A DNA stretch of 23,729 nucleotides, from positions 1 through 23,729 of the forward strand of contig CALGHC010000664.1 in the NCBI GenBank assembly GCA_937915965.1. The letters run 5' to 3'. The DNA is from an uncultured Myxococcales bacterium. GTDB taxonomy: Bacteria > Myxococcota_A > UBA9042. Below the pieces are notes generated by a model. The model was given only the letters and a program-made list of their open reading frames with translations, searched no databases and was not told the origin of the DNA. The position numbers were made by a program, and so were the translations under genes. Positions 16,524 to 23,729 of the stretch are shown piece after piece; position 1 is the stretch's first letter, and every line of letters starts with the position of its first letter.

Positions 16524-16948
16524 GGCTGATCCTCCGCGTTCGCGGCGCCCACCTCAACGAGGCCGCCATCGCCGCGCTGCCAGGAGCGGCCGCAGCGCGT
16601 GCACTCGGCGCGATCCGATGGCGCCGCTTCGACGGCGAGCGCGAGTTTCTCTCCGCAACGGCATACCCAACCAACCTGGGTGGCGGGGTTGCCGACAACG
16701 AGCGCCTGATCGGCGACGTCGCGGACGACGACGGCGCCAGCGCCCACGAACGCCCACTGACCGATTGTGTGGCCACAGACGATCGTCGCGTTGGCACCGA
16801 CGGTCGCTCCGCGACGGACAAGGGTCGGATCGAGCTCCGCTTTGCGATCCACCTCGGCGCGCGGCCTGGTCACGTTGGTGAAGACGCAGTGTGGCCCGCA
16901 GAAGACATCGTCTTCGAGGGTCACACCTTTGTAGATCGAGATGCCATT
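16520..16948 (-). CDS. C-terminal part of the WbpD-like acetyltransferase, frame-shifted
   Basis: This 142-codon segment continues the left-handed beta-helix acetyltransferase that begins in the -1 frame of the gene upstream. It reads NGISIYKGVTLEDDVFCGPH, then CVFTNVTRPRA, hexapeptide turns (VGANATIVCGHTIGQWAFVGAGAVVVRDV) and GNPATQVGWV. It ends in a small zinc-ribbon-like tail with C-x-C-G and C-x2-C-G, seen in some WbpD/WlbB relatives. It has no plausible start of its own here; frames further upstream translate into Arg-rich nonsense. One missing base at the T run 16947-16949 accounts for the break: adding it joins RVRLQ to NGISIYKG exactly as the family requires. Either the assembly has an error, the gene is broken, or the ribosome slips. 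Confidence 0.75.
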   Translation of the reverse strand, partial: NGISIYKGVTLEDDVFCGPHCVFTNVTRPRAEVDRKAELDPTLVRRGATVGANATIVCGHTIGQWAFVGAGAVVVRDVADQALVVGNPATQVGWVCRCGEKLALAVEAAPSDRAECTRCGRSWQRGDGGLVEVGAANAEDQP

Positions 16949-18138
16949 TGGAGGCGAACGCGATCTCCGAGCACCGCGCCATCGGCGACAAAGCAACCTT
17001 GACCAAGTGAGCAGTCCCGGCCAATGCGCGCCCCGTCCATCACGTGGCAAAAATGCCAGACTCGCGTGCCGGCGCCGATGGACGCGGCGCTGCCGACGAC
17101 CGCGGTCGGGTGGGCGCGCCACGGCGCAGCTTGAGCCTCAAGCTCGACTGGCGTCCCGCCGGCGACCAACGAACGCTCGGCAGCATCCAGAACACGCAGA
17201 ACTGCGAGTCCCTCGAGGCCATCCGAGATGGGCGGCAGGCGCTCTGAGACCGCCCGCAAGAAGACCTCCATCTCGTGGCGCAGCGGTTCGGCGGTTCCGA
17301 CGGCAACGGGCTCGCGCTCGGCCTTGCGTGGCTGGGGAACGCCGTCCTGCCAGGTGACACCGTGACGGTAGAGGCCAAGCTTGTCGTCAGCGCGGGAGTC
17401 CTCGAAGACCGCCATCGCGTCCTGACCGACCACAACCAGACGTTGCTCCTTGAAGGGGTGGAGCCAGGAGACGTGGATGTGGGCCTGCACGCCGTTGTCC
17501 CAGCCCAGTGTCGTGAGGGTGGTATCGGCGACCTTGGGGTGAAGGAAGTAACCGCCAGTCGCCGCGACGCGATTCGGCGCCGAACCCACCAGCCGCAGCA
17601 GCACGGCGACGTCGTGCGGGGCGAACGACCAGAGGCTGTTCTCCTCGCGACGAAAACGGCCGAGATTCAGCCTGTTGGAATACAGGTAGCGCAGGCGGCC
17701 GAGGACGCCGCTGCGCACCAGCTCATCGAGTCGCTCGATCACCGGGTGGTAGTGCAACAGGTGGCCGATCATCAAGATCCGGTCGGCTTGGGCCGCGAGT
17801 CGAACCAACTCTTCGCCCTCGTCGACCCGCAGCGCCAGCGGCTTCTCGACGAAGACGTCGCGGCCGCCGAGGAGGAAGAAGCGCACCAGCTCCGCGTGGC
17901 GCGCGGCGGGAGCGGCGATCGCTATCGCCACGTCAGCAGGCAGCGCCGCCTGCAGCTCGGCAGAATCGGCCCACACGGGCAGGTCGGGCCAGCGGCTGCT
18001 GACCTCTGCGCGGCGCGTCGCGTCGCTGTCGCAGACACCGGCCAGCGCACCAAGCTCGAAGAGATTGCGGGCGATATTGCGCCCCCAAGGGCCGTAGCCG
18101 ACGAGGGCGACGCGCGGAGCTGGCTTCGATTGGCTCAC
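16921..18138 (-). CDS. Gfo/Idh/MocA oxidoreductase fused to the start of an acetyltransferase
   Basis: GTG 18138 follows GAGGAG at good spacing. Residues 1-120 form a Rossmann NAD(P) domain: VALVGYGPWGRNIARNL (10-26), VCDSDATRR, and FVEKPLAL with K99. The substrate domain follows (GHLLHYHPVIERLDELVRSGVLGRLRYLYSNRLNLGRFRREENSLWSFAPHD is split by typical Gfo/Idh motifs). From residue 342 the protein becomes the N-terminal half of a hexapeptide acetyltransferase: HPTAVVGSAASIGAGTRVWHF then ARIGRDCSLGQGCFVADGAVLG. As written the frame ends at 16921 after eight off-frame residues following Q397. Restoring one base gives a 539-residue bifunctional protein combining WbpB/WlbA-like dehydrogenation with WbpD/WlbB-like N-acetylation. 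It overlaps the aminotransferase gene after repair (ATGA), so this is a sugar-nucleotide operon. Confidence 0.88.
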   Translation of the reverse strand: MSQSKPAPRVALVGYGPWGRNIARNLFELGALAGVCDSDATRRAEVSSRWPDLPVWADSAELQAALPADVAIAIAAPAARHAELVRFFLLGGRDVFVEKPLALRVDEGEELVRLAAQADRILMIGHLLHYHPVIERLDELVRSGVLGRLRYLYSNRLNLGRFRREENSLWSFAPHDVAVLLRLVGSAPNRVAATGGYFLHPKVADTTLTTLGWDNGVQAHIHVSWLHPFKEQRLVVVGQDAMAVFEDSRADDKLGLYRHGVTWQDGVPQPRKAEREPVAVGTAEPLRHEMEVFLRAVSERLPPISDGLEGLAVLRVLDAAERSLVAGGTPVELEAQAAPWRAHPTAVVGSAASIGAGTRVWHFCHVMDGARIGRDCSLGQGCFVADGAVLGDRVRLQMASRSTKV

Positions 18139-18170
18139 GGTGTTCTCCTCAAGACGGTGTTCTCCTCAAG
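18139..18170. repeat. 17-bp tandem duplication containing the ribosome-binding site
   Basis: The 15 bases GGTGTTCTCCTCAAG occur at 18139-18153 and again at 18156-18170, a period of 17. On the minus strand each copy supplies a GAGGAG; only the copy next to the GTG at 18138 is correctly placed. A change in copy number would not move the reading frame but could add or remove a spare ribosome-binding site. Confidence 0.85.
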
Positions 18171-18461
18171 GCGGTGGCACAGGGTGCGTGCGCGCCACCG
18201 ACCGACGGCCTGATCTGGTGCTACGCCGCGATGTCGGTTGTTCCGCATCGCCGCGACGAGCGCAAGTGCCGCGAGGAACGAACCGGAGGATGCCGGACGC
18301 AGCGACGCGAAGCGACCCACGCAGACAGAGCCCCCTCGCGACGACGACCCGCGGGAAGAACGGACGAAGTTGAGGCGTTTCCAGCAACAGGTACAATGGC
18401 GCCGCAGCCAGCCGCGTCTCTTCGTCGCAGGGCGTAGTCCGGCAGAAGAATCAGGAGACCG
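18171..18461. other. Divergent intergenic region between sugar operon and transglycosylase
   Basis: No gene is visible here. It carries the plus-strand promoter candidate at 18370-18397 and AGGAG at 18453-18457, the ribosome-binding site of the transglycosylase. The minus-strand promoter of the sugar operon should also lie here but no clear hexamer pair was found. Confidence 0.45.
18370..18397 (+). promoter_or_regulatory. Candidate promoter of the lytic transglycosylase gene
   Basis: TTGAGG (18370-18375, four of six) is followed after 16 bases by TACAAT (18392-18397, five of six). The predicted start near 18404 gives a leader of about 58 bases to the ATG at 18462. Confidence 0.5.
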
Positions 18462-19487
18462 ATGCGATCGCGAACGACAGCCTGCTTGAGTCCGCGCTCA
18501 AGCGCCGCCACCGATGGGAGCGCCACCGAAGACGCATCTCAGCAGCGACATCGCGGTCGCGGTTGCCCAGGAGGCAGCTCGAGCCGCGGTGATGCGCGCA
18601 GTGATGCGACGGCTCGACGCCGGCCACCACTGCCAACTCGAACGGTCAGTGGGGTGCTGGGCATCTGTTTTGCGCTGATCGCGCTCGGGGTGCCGCGTTC
18701 CGCGGGCGCGCTGCCGCCCTGCGAAGAAGCGTTCCTGGTTTGCGAAGACGGCGGCGTCGTCAGCGCGTTCAACCTCGATGGCGTGCCCTGGCACAAGCGC
18801 AAGCGTTCCTGGCTCAGGGCGCATTGTCGACCGTCGGATCTCAAGCCGACAGCCTGCGATTGGGTGCGTGCCCTCACCAATCCGCGCGCCAGACCAGCTC
18901 CGCCCGCGCGGGTTCGCTCAGACGCCAGCGCCCCCGGTCAAGGAGGCTCCAGCGCAGGTAGGCCCACTGTGGGTAGCTCCGCCGCAGGTAGCTCCGCGCC
19001 CACACGCGGCGACCGCCGGCGCGACGCCAGAGTGCGCTACGGACCGACCCCCGCGCCGGTTCCACAGGTGCCCCTTCCTGCGGGCCAAGACACCCCCTAT
19101 GCGCCGGTGATCGACGAAGCCGCGGCGCGCTACCATCTGCCTGCGAATCTGATCCGCGCGGTCATTCAGGTCGAGAGCGCCTTCCACCCTCAGGCCGAGT
19201 CAATCAAGGGCGCCGTCGGGCTCATGCAGCTGATGCCGGCCACGGCGCGGGCGATGGGAGTCGTCGACGCGCTTGACCCGCAACAGAATATCCTCGGTGG
19301 TTCCCGCTTCCTGCGGGTCCTCGCCAATCGCTTCGCCGGCGACCTCGTCAAGGTGCTCGCGGCGTATCATGCGGGGTCGTCCCGGGTGAAACGGACCGGA
19401 ACGACACCGTTCGCAGCGACAGACGACTATGTTCGCAAGGTCCTGCGCACCTACTACAGCCTCGAAGATGCCCGCGCCGGTGGCTGA
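18462..19487 (+). CDS. Lytic murein transglycosylase, Slt/GH23 family
   Basis: This 341-residue enzyme should cleave the MurNAc-GlcNAc bond of peptidoglycan, forming 1,6-anhydro ends. The GH23 domain spans ~212-335: YHLPANLIRAVIQVESAFHP with catalytic E238, SIKGAVGLMQLMPATARAMGV, DPQQNILGGSRFLR, and VKVLAAYHAGSSRVKR then TDDYVRKVL. ATG 18462 has AGGAG four bases upstream. The first 60 residues are polar and Arg/Ser-rich, followed by one hydrophobic stretch (63-84, VSGVLGICFALIALGVP) that may be a signal anchor or a signal peptide with a long n-region. A start near residue 64 is possible but lacks the usual positive charges. Residues 87-210 hold four cysteines, a dibasic cluster and a Ser/Gly/Pro-rich linker with GSSAAGSSA repeats. 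Confidence 0.9.
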   Translation: MRSRTTACLSPRSSAATDGSATEDASQQRHRGRGCPGGSSSRGDARSDATARRRPPLPTRTVSGVLGICFALIALGVPRSAGALPPCEEAFLVCEDGGVVSAFNLDGVPWHKRKRSWLRAHCRPSDLKPTACDWVRALTNPRARPAPPARVRSDASAPGQGGSSAGRPTVGSSAAGSSAPTRGDRRRDARVRYGPTPAPVPQVPLPAGQDTPYAPVIDEAAARYHLPANLIRAVIQVESAFHPQAESIKGAVGLMQLMPATARAMGVVDALDPQQNILGGSRFLRVLANRFAGDLVKVLAAYHAGSSRVKRTGTTPFAATDDYVRKVLRTYYSLEDARAGG

Positions 19488-19631
19488 GCGGCGCGCCAAC
19501 CTGAGACAACCTTCAGCAACGACCGCTCCAAAGGCGACGCAGCGGGTAAGCGACGCCTCATGCGAGCGACGGTAGATTTGCGGGCATCTTGGGGTTATCC
19601 TGCTCGCATCCGCCCACGATCCAGGGAAGCG

Positions 19632-22600
19632 ATGCGATCACCCACTAGAAGTCACCAGGTCAGCAGATTCCAACGCAGCGCGGGATTCTTGTTGTGTCTC
19701 ATCCTCTTGCACACTGCGTTCGCCGGCTGCGGCGACCCGGTGCGCCTGACCCTCGGCAGCGCTTGTGCCGTGGACAGCGACTGCGAGAGCGGCCTGTGTG
19801 CCGACGATTCGTGGGCAGGCCAGTCCAAAGCCTGTCGGGACGGTGACGCCGACGACGATGGCGACGGCCTCAAGGGGCTGGACGAGTATCGGATCGGCTC
19901 CGACCCGAACAGCGCGGACAGCGACGGCGACGGCGTGGACGACCCCACCGAGGTCGGTGCCAACGTCGCTGCGCCCGTCGACTCTGACGGCGACGGCAAG
20001 CCCGATGTCGTGGAGAGTCGGATCAATGATTCCGACAAGGACTGTATTGCCGACGAGGCGGACGCGGCCGACGGCGCTGCCGCAGACGGCAAGACTCTGG
20101 CGACGGCGCGGTGCGCAGTGGGCGTCTGCACGGGCGTGTCGAGCAGCGCCAGCTGCAACGCGGCGACCGGCGCCGTCACCTGCGTGACCGCAGCCGGCAC
20201 GTCATACGAGGCCGAGACAGAGTCGCTGTGTGACGGCAAGGACAATGATTGCGACGGCCTGACTGACGAGTCCCTCGACGGCAAGGCCGGGGCTGCTTGC
20301 GGCAGCGTTGGCGTGTGCAGCGGCGCGACGACCTCACGCTGCGAGGCCGGCAAGTGGATCTGCAATCTCGGCCAACTGGCCGGCTACGAGAACATCGAAA
20401 AGACCTGCGATGGCGAGGACAATGACTGCGATGGTCTGACCGACGAGGCGACGTGCGACGACGGCATCGCATGCACCACCGACAGCTGCGCCGGCAGTGG
20501 GGGCGGCTGCAAGCACACCGGGGATCACGCGGCTTGCGGCGACGGCAACCCGTGCAGCAACGACATCTGCGACGAATCGAACGGTTGCACCTACGTCGAC
20601 CACATCGGCCCTTGCGATGACGGCAAGATCTGCACGACCGGAGAAAGCTGCGTGGGCGGCGAGTGCGTCGGTGGCACGCCAACGATCTGCGACGACCAGA
20701 ACCCGTGCACCTTCGACAACTGCGAGCCGGTCAAGGGCTGCTTGAACCAGGCCCATGCCCAGGGTGCAGCTTGCCTGCCAGCCGATGTCTGTTTCCAGGC
20801 CGGCGAGTGCGCCAAGGGGGTCTGCCAGCCCACGACCGCGGTGTCTTGCGACGACGGCAACACGTGCACCCAGGATACCTGCGCGGCGGATGGCTCGTGC
20901 GGGCACACGACGCTGACCGGCGCGTGCGACGACGGCAACCCGTGCACAGAGGCAGACACCTGCACGGGCAAGGTCTGCGCGGGCGCACCGATCTTGACCT
21001 GCTGCAAGAACGACGCGGACTGCGTAGACAGCAGCCCCTGTACCTTTGACCTGTGCAATGGCGGCTCCTGCCTCAACGACCCGAAGCCACTCGAGGGTCA
21101 GCCGTGCGTCGACGCCAACGAGTGCACGCTCAACGAGATTTGCATCTCGGGCAGCTGCGCCGCGCAGGCGCTCAACAAGTGCAACGACGGCGACCTCTGC
21201 ACCCTGGATCTCTGCGACGTCGGCAAAGGTTGCATCCACACCGGGCTGCCGGACGGCGCCAAATGCGACGATGGCGACGTGTGCAACGGCAGCGGCACTT
21301 GCAAGACGGGGACGTGCAACGGCACGCCGCCGCTGGAGTGCCCAGACGGCAACCCCTGCACCCTCGACACCTGCGATCCGCTCAAAGGATGTCAGCACAC
21401 GCTCCATCAGGGCGACTGCAACGACGGCAACGCGTGCACCTGGAAGGACACGTGCTCGGCCGCCTTCGTCTGCGAGGGCGAGTCCTTCAAATGCAACGAC
21501 GACAACTCGTGCACCGCCGACAGCTGCGACGTGGTCAAGGGCTGCATCTACAAGGTGCTCAGCGGACCGTGCGAAGACGGCAACCTCTGCACGAGCGACG
21601 ATGCGTGCAAGAACGGCAAGTGCGTGGGCCCCATCACCAACTGCAGCGACGAGAACCCCTGCAGCGTCGACACCTGCGACAAGGCGAAGGGCTGCCTTCA
21701 CAACACGGCCGCGTCCGAGAACACCGCATGCGATGATGGCAACGCCTGCAGCGTCGGTGACACCTGCAAGTCAGGCGCGTGCACGACTGGCACGCTGATC
21801 GACTGCAACGACGGCAACCCCTGCACGGACGACGTCTGCGACCCGCAGTCGGGCATCTGCACGCACCCCTTCAATACCAGCCCCTGTGATACCGGCACTG
21901 GCTGCGCGACCGACATGATCTGCAAGAGCGGCGTGTGCAACGGCACCCCAACGCCCGACTGCTGCGAGTTCAACAAGGACTGCGACGACGGCAATCCATG
22001 CACCCTGGACGGCTGCGACAAGAGCGAAAAGAGCTGTGGCCATACGGACGTAACCGGTCTCGCTTGCGACGACGGCTCAAAGTGCACCTCGAGCGAGAAA
22101 TGCGCCACGGGCGTCTGCAAGGGCGGCTTCAGCGCGGGTTGCGACGACAAGACGCCGTGCACCATCGACTACTGCTTGCCAAGCGAGGGCTGCAAGCATC
22201 TCGTCAAGGTGAGCGGGTCGTGTTCGGACGGCAACGAATGCAACGGCGCGGAGACCTGCACACCTGCGGGCTGCGTCGCCGGGCCCAAGCCGGACTGCGA
22301 CGACGGCAACCCGTGTACGCTGGATTCGTGCAGCTCGAAGACGGGCTGCAATCACCCCTGGCAGCCCGACGGCGTCAGCTGCGACGACGGCTCCGCGTGC
22401 ACGTCCCAGGATCAGTGCAACGGCAAGGGCCTTTGCAAGGGCAGCCCGGTTTCCGGAGACGGCTGCTGTACCGTGGACGGCGATTGCGACGACGCCTTCG
22501 CCTGTACAACCGACTTCTGCAACGTCGATTCGGCTACGTGCGAAGCGTCGGCCATCGCATGCAACGACGCGGGGGGCTGCGATATCGCTTTCTGCACCAC

Positions 22601-23129
22601 CGGCGCGTGCACGACCGCACCGATTTGCGGCACGCCCCAGGTCTATGCCGAGACCTTCGAAGGCGCCATCCCCGGGGGCTGGTCGCTGCGCGCCGAGGAG
22701 GACGAGGGCGGCGGCGGGCTGAGCTGGGGACCAACGGCCGTCGTCTCGGCGGGTGGCAAGCAGAGCCTGCATTGCGGCTATGGCATCGGCATCTACGAGG
22801 CCTGGTTGCCGCCTCTGGCGCTGCCTGTGGGCAGCTACACGCTTACTTTCGACGCCATGCTCGACGTGGACGGGAGCGACTGTAGCGGTGGGGCCCTGCA
22901 GGCGCGCCTCGGTACCGCCCTGATCGGCAAGCCGCTTTGTCAGTCCACCGACCCGTTCCAGACGATGACCGTACCGTTCGAGGTCAGCGGAGAGGGCAAC
23001 TCGATCGTGCAACTGGGCGTGACGTTCTCGAGCGTCGCGACCAAGATCGATGCGGCGCGCGGCGCGTGGATCGACAGCATCTCGGTTGACGTCGCCCCGG
23101 CGGATGGCATGTGCCCGTGCAGCGAGTGA
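19632..23129 (+). CDS. Giant Cys-rich lipoprotein: Ca-binding, MopE-like and 27 CTDC-type repeats
   Basis: Start: ATG 19632, after AGGGA, with signal peptide FLLCLILLHTAFAG and lipobox C33 (1165 residues). An in-frame ATG at 19560 would put the signal too far in. Residues ~68-150 are thrombospondin-3-like calcium repeats (DGDADDDGDGLKGLDEYRIG, DSDGDGVDDPTEV, DSDGDGKPDVVE). Two CDGxDNDCDGLTDE motifs follow (C200 and C259), the MopE-type putative copper or metal-binding motif. Residues 275 to ~998 form 27 four-cysteine units of CDDGNPCTLDTC type. They alternate between a form with spacing C-x5-C-x4-C-x5-C and one with C-x5-C-x5-C-x4-C. The C-terminus (~1000-1160) is a beta-sandwich of the choice-of-anchor type (YAETFEGAIPGGWSL, GSYTLTFDAMLDVDGSD). 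It is related in style to the 754-residue lipoprotein. The partner or ligand is unknown. Confidence 0.88.
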   Translation: MRSPTRSHQVSRFQRSAGFLLCLILLHTAFAGCGDPVRLTLGSACAVDSDCESGLCADDSWAGQSKACRDGDADDDGDGLKGLDEYRIGSDPNSADSDGDGVDDPTEVGANVAAPVDSDGDGKPDVVESRINDSDKDCIADEADAADGAAADGKTLATARCAVGVCTGVSSSASCNAATGAVTCVTAAGTSYEAETESLCDGKDNDCDGLTDESLDGKAGAACGSVGVCSGATTSRCEAGKWICNLGQLAGYENIEKTCDGEDNDCDGLTDEATCDDGIACTTDSCAGSGGGCKHTGDHAACGDGNPCSNDICDESNGCTYVDHIGPCDDGKICTTGESCVGGECVGGTPTICDDQNPCTFDNCEPVKGCLNQAHAQGAACLPADVCFQAGECAKGVCQPTTAVSCDDGNTCTQDTCAADGSCGHTTLTGACDDGNPCTEADTCTGKVCAGAPILTCCKNDADCVDSSPCTFDLCNGGSCLNDPKPLEGQPCVDANECTLNEICISGSCAAQALNKCNDGDLCTLDLCDVGKGCIHTGLPDGAKCDDGDVCNGSGTCKTGTCNGTPPLECPDGNPCTLDTCDPLKGCQHTLHQGDCNDGNACTWKDTCSAAFVCEGESFKCNDDNSCTADSCDVVKGCIYKVLSGPCEDGNLCTSDDACKNGKCVGPITNCSDENPCSVDTCDKAKGCLHNTAASENTACDDGNACSVGDTCKSGACTTGTLIDCNDGNPCTDDVCDPQSGICTHPFNTSPCDTGTGCATDMICKSGVCNGTPTPDCCEFNKDCDDGNPCTLDGCDKSEKSCGHTDVTGLACDDGSKCTSSEKCATGVCKGGFSAGCDDKTPCTIDYCLPSEGCKHLVKVSGSCSDGNECNGAETCTPAGCVAGPKPDCDDGNPCTLDSCSSKTGCNHPWQPDGVSCDDGSACTSQDQCNGKGLCKGSPVSGDGCCTVDGDCDDAFACTTDFCNVDSATCEASAIACNDAGGCDIAFCTTGACTTAPICGTPQVYAETFEGAIPGGWSLRAEEDEGGGGLSWGPTAVVSAGGKQSLHCGYGIGIYEAWLPPLALPVGSYTLTFDAMLDVDGSDCSGGALQARLGTALIGKPLCQSTDPFQTMTVPFEVSGEGNSIVQLGVTFSSVATKIDAARGAWIDSISVDVAPADGMCPCSE
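20454..22619. repeat. 27-unit array of four-cysteine protein repeats
   Basis: Reading from C275, the units run CDDGIACTTDSC... to CNDAGGCDIAFC.... The first two are type A (third gap four residues, GC.H tail). From there A and B forms alternate strictly to the end, giving 14 A and 13 B units by hand count and an AB super-repeat of about 50 residues. DNA identity between copies is only moderate, so the array is old or under protein-level selection. Confidence 0.75.
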
Positions 23130-23229
23130 TGGCCCACAACCGCGACAGAGATCGAATCTCGACCTGCCCGCTGGGAACTGCAGCGACGAGGTCGTCGGTC
23201 GCATGTGTCGCCTCGGAGGAACACTGCCG

Positions 23230-23721
23230 ATGACAAACCTCCCCCACAACAGCACCAGCCTCCTACTGGCCACGTCGCTGGCGCTGGCCCTCGCCGGTTG
23301 CCCATCGACCTCACTGACACCAGGCGGGGAAACGAACTCGACCGACTGCCAGAAGAGCGCCAGCGTCTCGAACCCGATGGGACATCTGCACGGAGCGGCG
23401 TGCGGCGCCCCCGGCGACTGCCGCTACGGCATCTGCACCAGCAACGCGCTGCAGCTCGGCGCCGACCACTCGATGGCCGTGTGCACCAAGGACTGCTCCT
23501 GCGGCGCCGGATCGCAGTGCGACGTCGACAACGCCGCCGGCATGCTGTTTACATGCATCAAGGCACCGGCGGGCGCGGGATCAGAGTGCGCGCTGCTGTG
23601 CAACAGCGACGCCGACTGCCAGAACGTCAACCCCGGCACGATCTGCGCCAACTCCGGACTATATAGCGATTTATTTCAGAGTGCCTCGAAGGGCGTGTGC
23701 ATCTCGGCGGGCGCCCATTGA
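23230..23721 (+). CDS. Small Cys-rich lipoprotein, 163 aa
   Basis: ATG 23230 follows GGAGGA (23215-23220). Residues 1-23 are a signal peptide (LLLATSLALALAG) with lipobox C24. The mature part has about 14 cysteines: CGAPGDCRYGIC, VCTKDCSCGAGSQC, CALLCNSDADCQ, then CANSG and a final VC. The pairing style (GDCRYGIC, DADC) resembles the N-terminal SDCESGLC block of the large lipoprotein just upstream, 100 bases away, and the two may be co-expressed. No known domain is recognised. Codons near 23659-23679 are unusually AT-rich (CTA, TAT, TTA, TTT). The gene is complete before the window edge. Confidence 0.8.
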   Translation: MTNLPHNSTSLLLATSLALALAGCPSTSLTPGGETNSTDCQKSASVSNPMGHLHGAACGAPGDCRYGICTSNALQLGADHSMAVCTKDCSCGAGSQCDVDNAAGMLFTCIKAPAGAGSECALLCNSDADCQNVNPGTICANSGLYSDLFQSASKGVCISAGAH

Positions 23722-23729
23722 GCGGACCA

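Noticed and set aside
23148..23160. Hairpin GAGAT-cga-ATCTC after the large lipoprotein gene as a terminator
   Set aside because: The stem is only five pairs with no T run, so it is too weak to call.

Overview
The window is high-GC DNA from a chromosome that looks like Myxococcota or a related 'deltaproteobacterial' lineage. The grounds are the very GC-rich codon use, large acidic Cys-rich lipoproteins built from CDDGNPCT-type repeats and MopE-like CDGxDNDCDG motifs, a PEGA-domain envelope protein, a lamin-tail-domain lipoprotein, and a small acidic protein that begins MLDAFIIE and ends VIIIDM. I see no transposase, integrase, phage gene or CRISPR array. It reads as core chromosome with surface-protein genes between housekeeping genes.

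Layout. Positions 1-466 (minus) hold the N-terminal two thirds of a metallophosphoesterase. A 350-bp divergent gap with a three-copy 26-bp repeat follows, then a plus-strand pair: a Bcp-type peroxiredoxin and an unrecognised 324-aa protein. Positions 2474-6587 form a minus-strand unit read right to left: a 754-aa Cys-rich lipoprotein with three somatomedin-B-like domains, a TatD-type hydrolase and TcdA. Next on the plus strand come metK, preceded by a promoter and a leader RNA that can fold into a pseudoknot at the ribosome-binding site, then rplM-rpsI, a CAU-anticodon tRNA and a strong terminator. A lamin-tail lipoprotein gene converges on this group and its frame runs into the tRNA antisense. 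Positions 10.8-14.5 kb (plus) hold a PEGA-domain protein, a divergent TsaC/YrdC-like protein, a TrmN6-like methyltransferase and the small acidic protein. Positions 14.5-18.1 kb (minus) hold a ClpP paralogue and two genes for a diacetamido-sugar nucleotide: a DegT-type aminotransferase, and an oxidoreductase fused to a hexapeptide acetyltransferase whose reading frame is broken by one base. The right end (plus) has a lytic transglycosylase, a 1165-aa lipoprotein with 27 four-cysteine repeats, and a small Cys-rich lipoprotein.

Two themes link the genes. One is the envelope: four predicted lipoproteins, a PEGA protein, a murein transglycosylase and surface-sugar biosynthesis. The other is modification of tRNA position A37: TcdA (ct6A), a TsaC-like protein (t6A) and a TrmN6-like enzyme (m6A37) lie near one tRNA gene whose anticodon arm resembles tRNA-Ile2(CAU). 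The most interesting candidates for undescribed biology are the metK leader RNA and the architecture of the two large Cys-rich lipoproteins. All assignments were made by reading the sequence. No database search was run.
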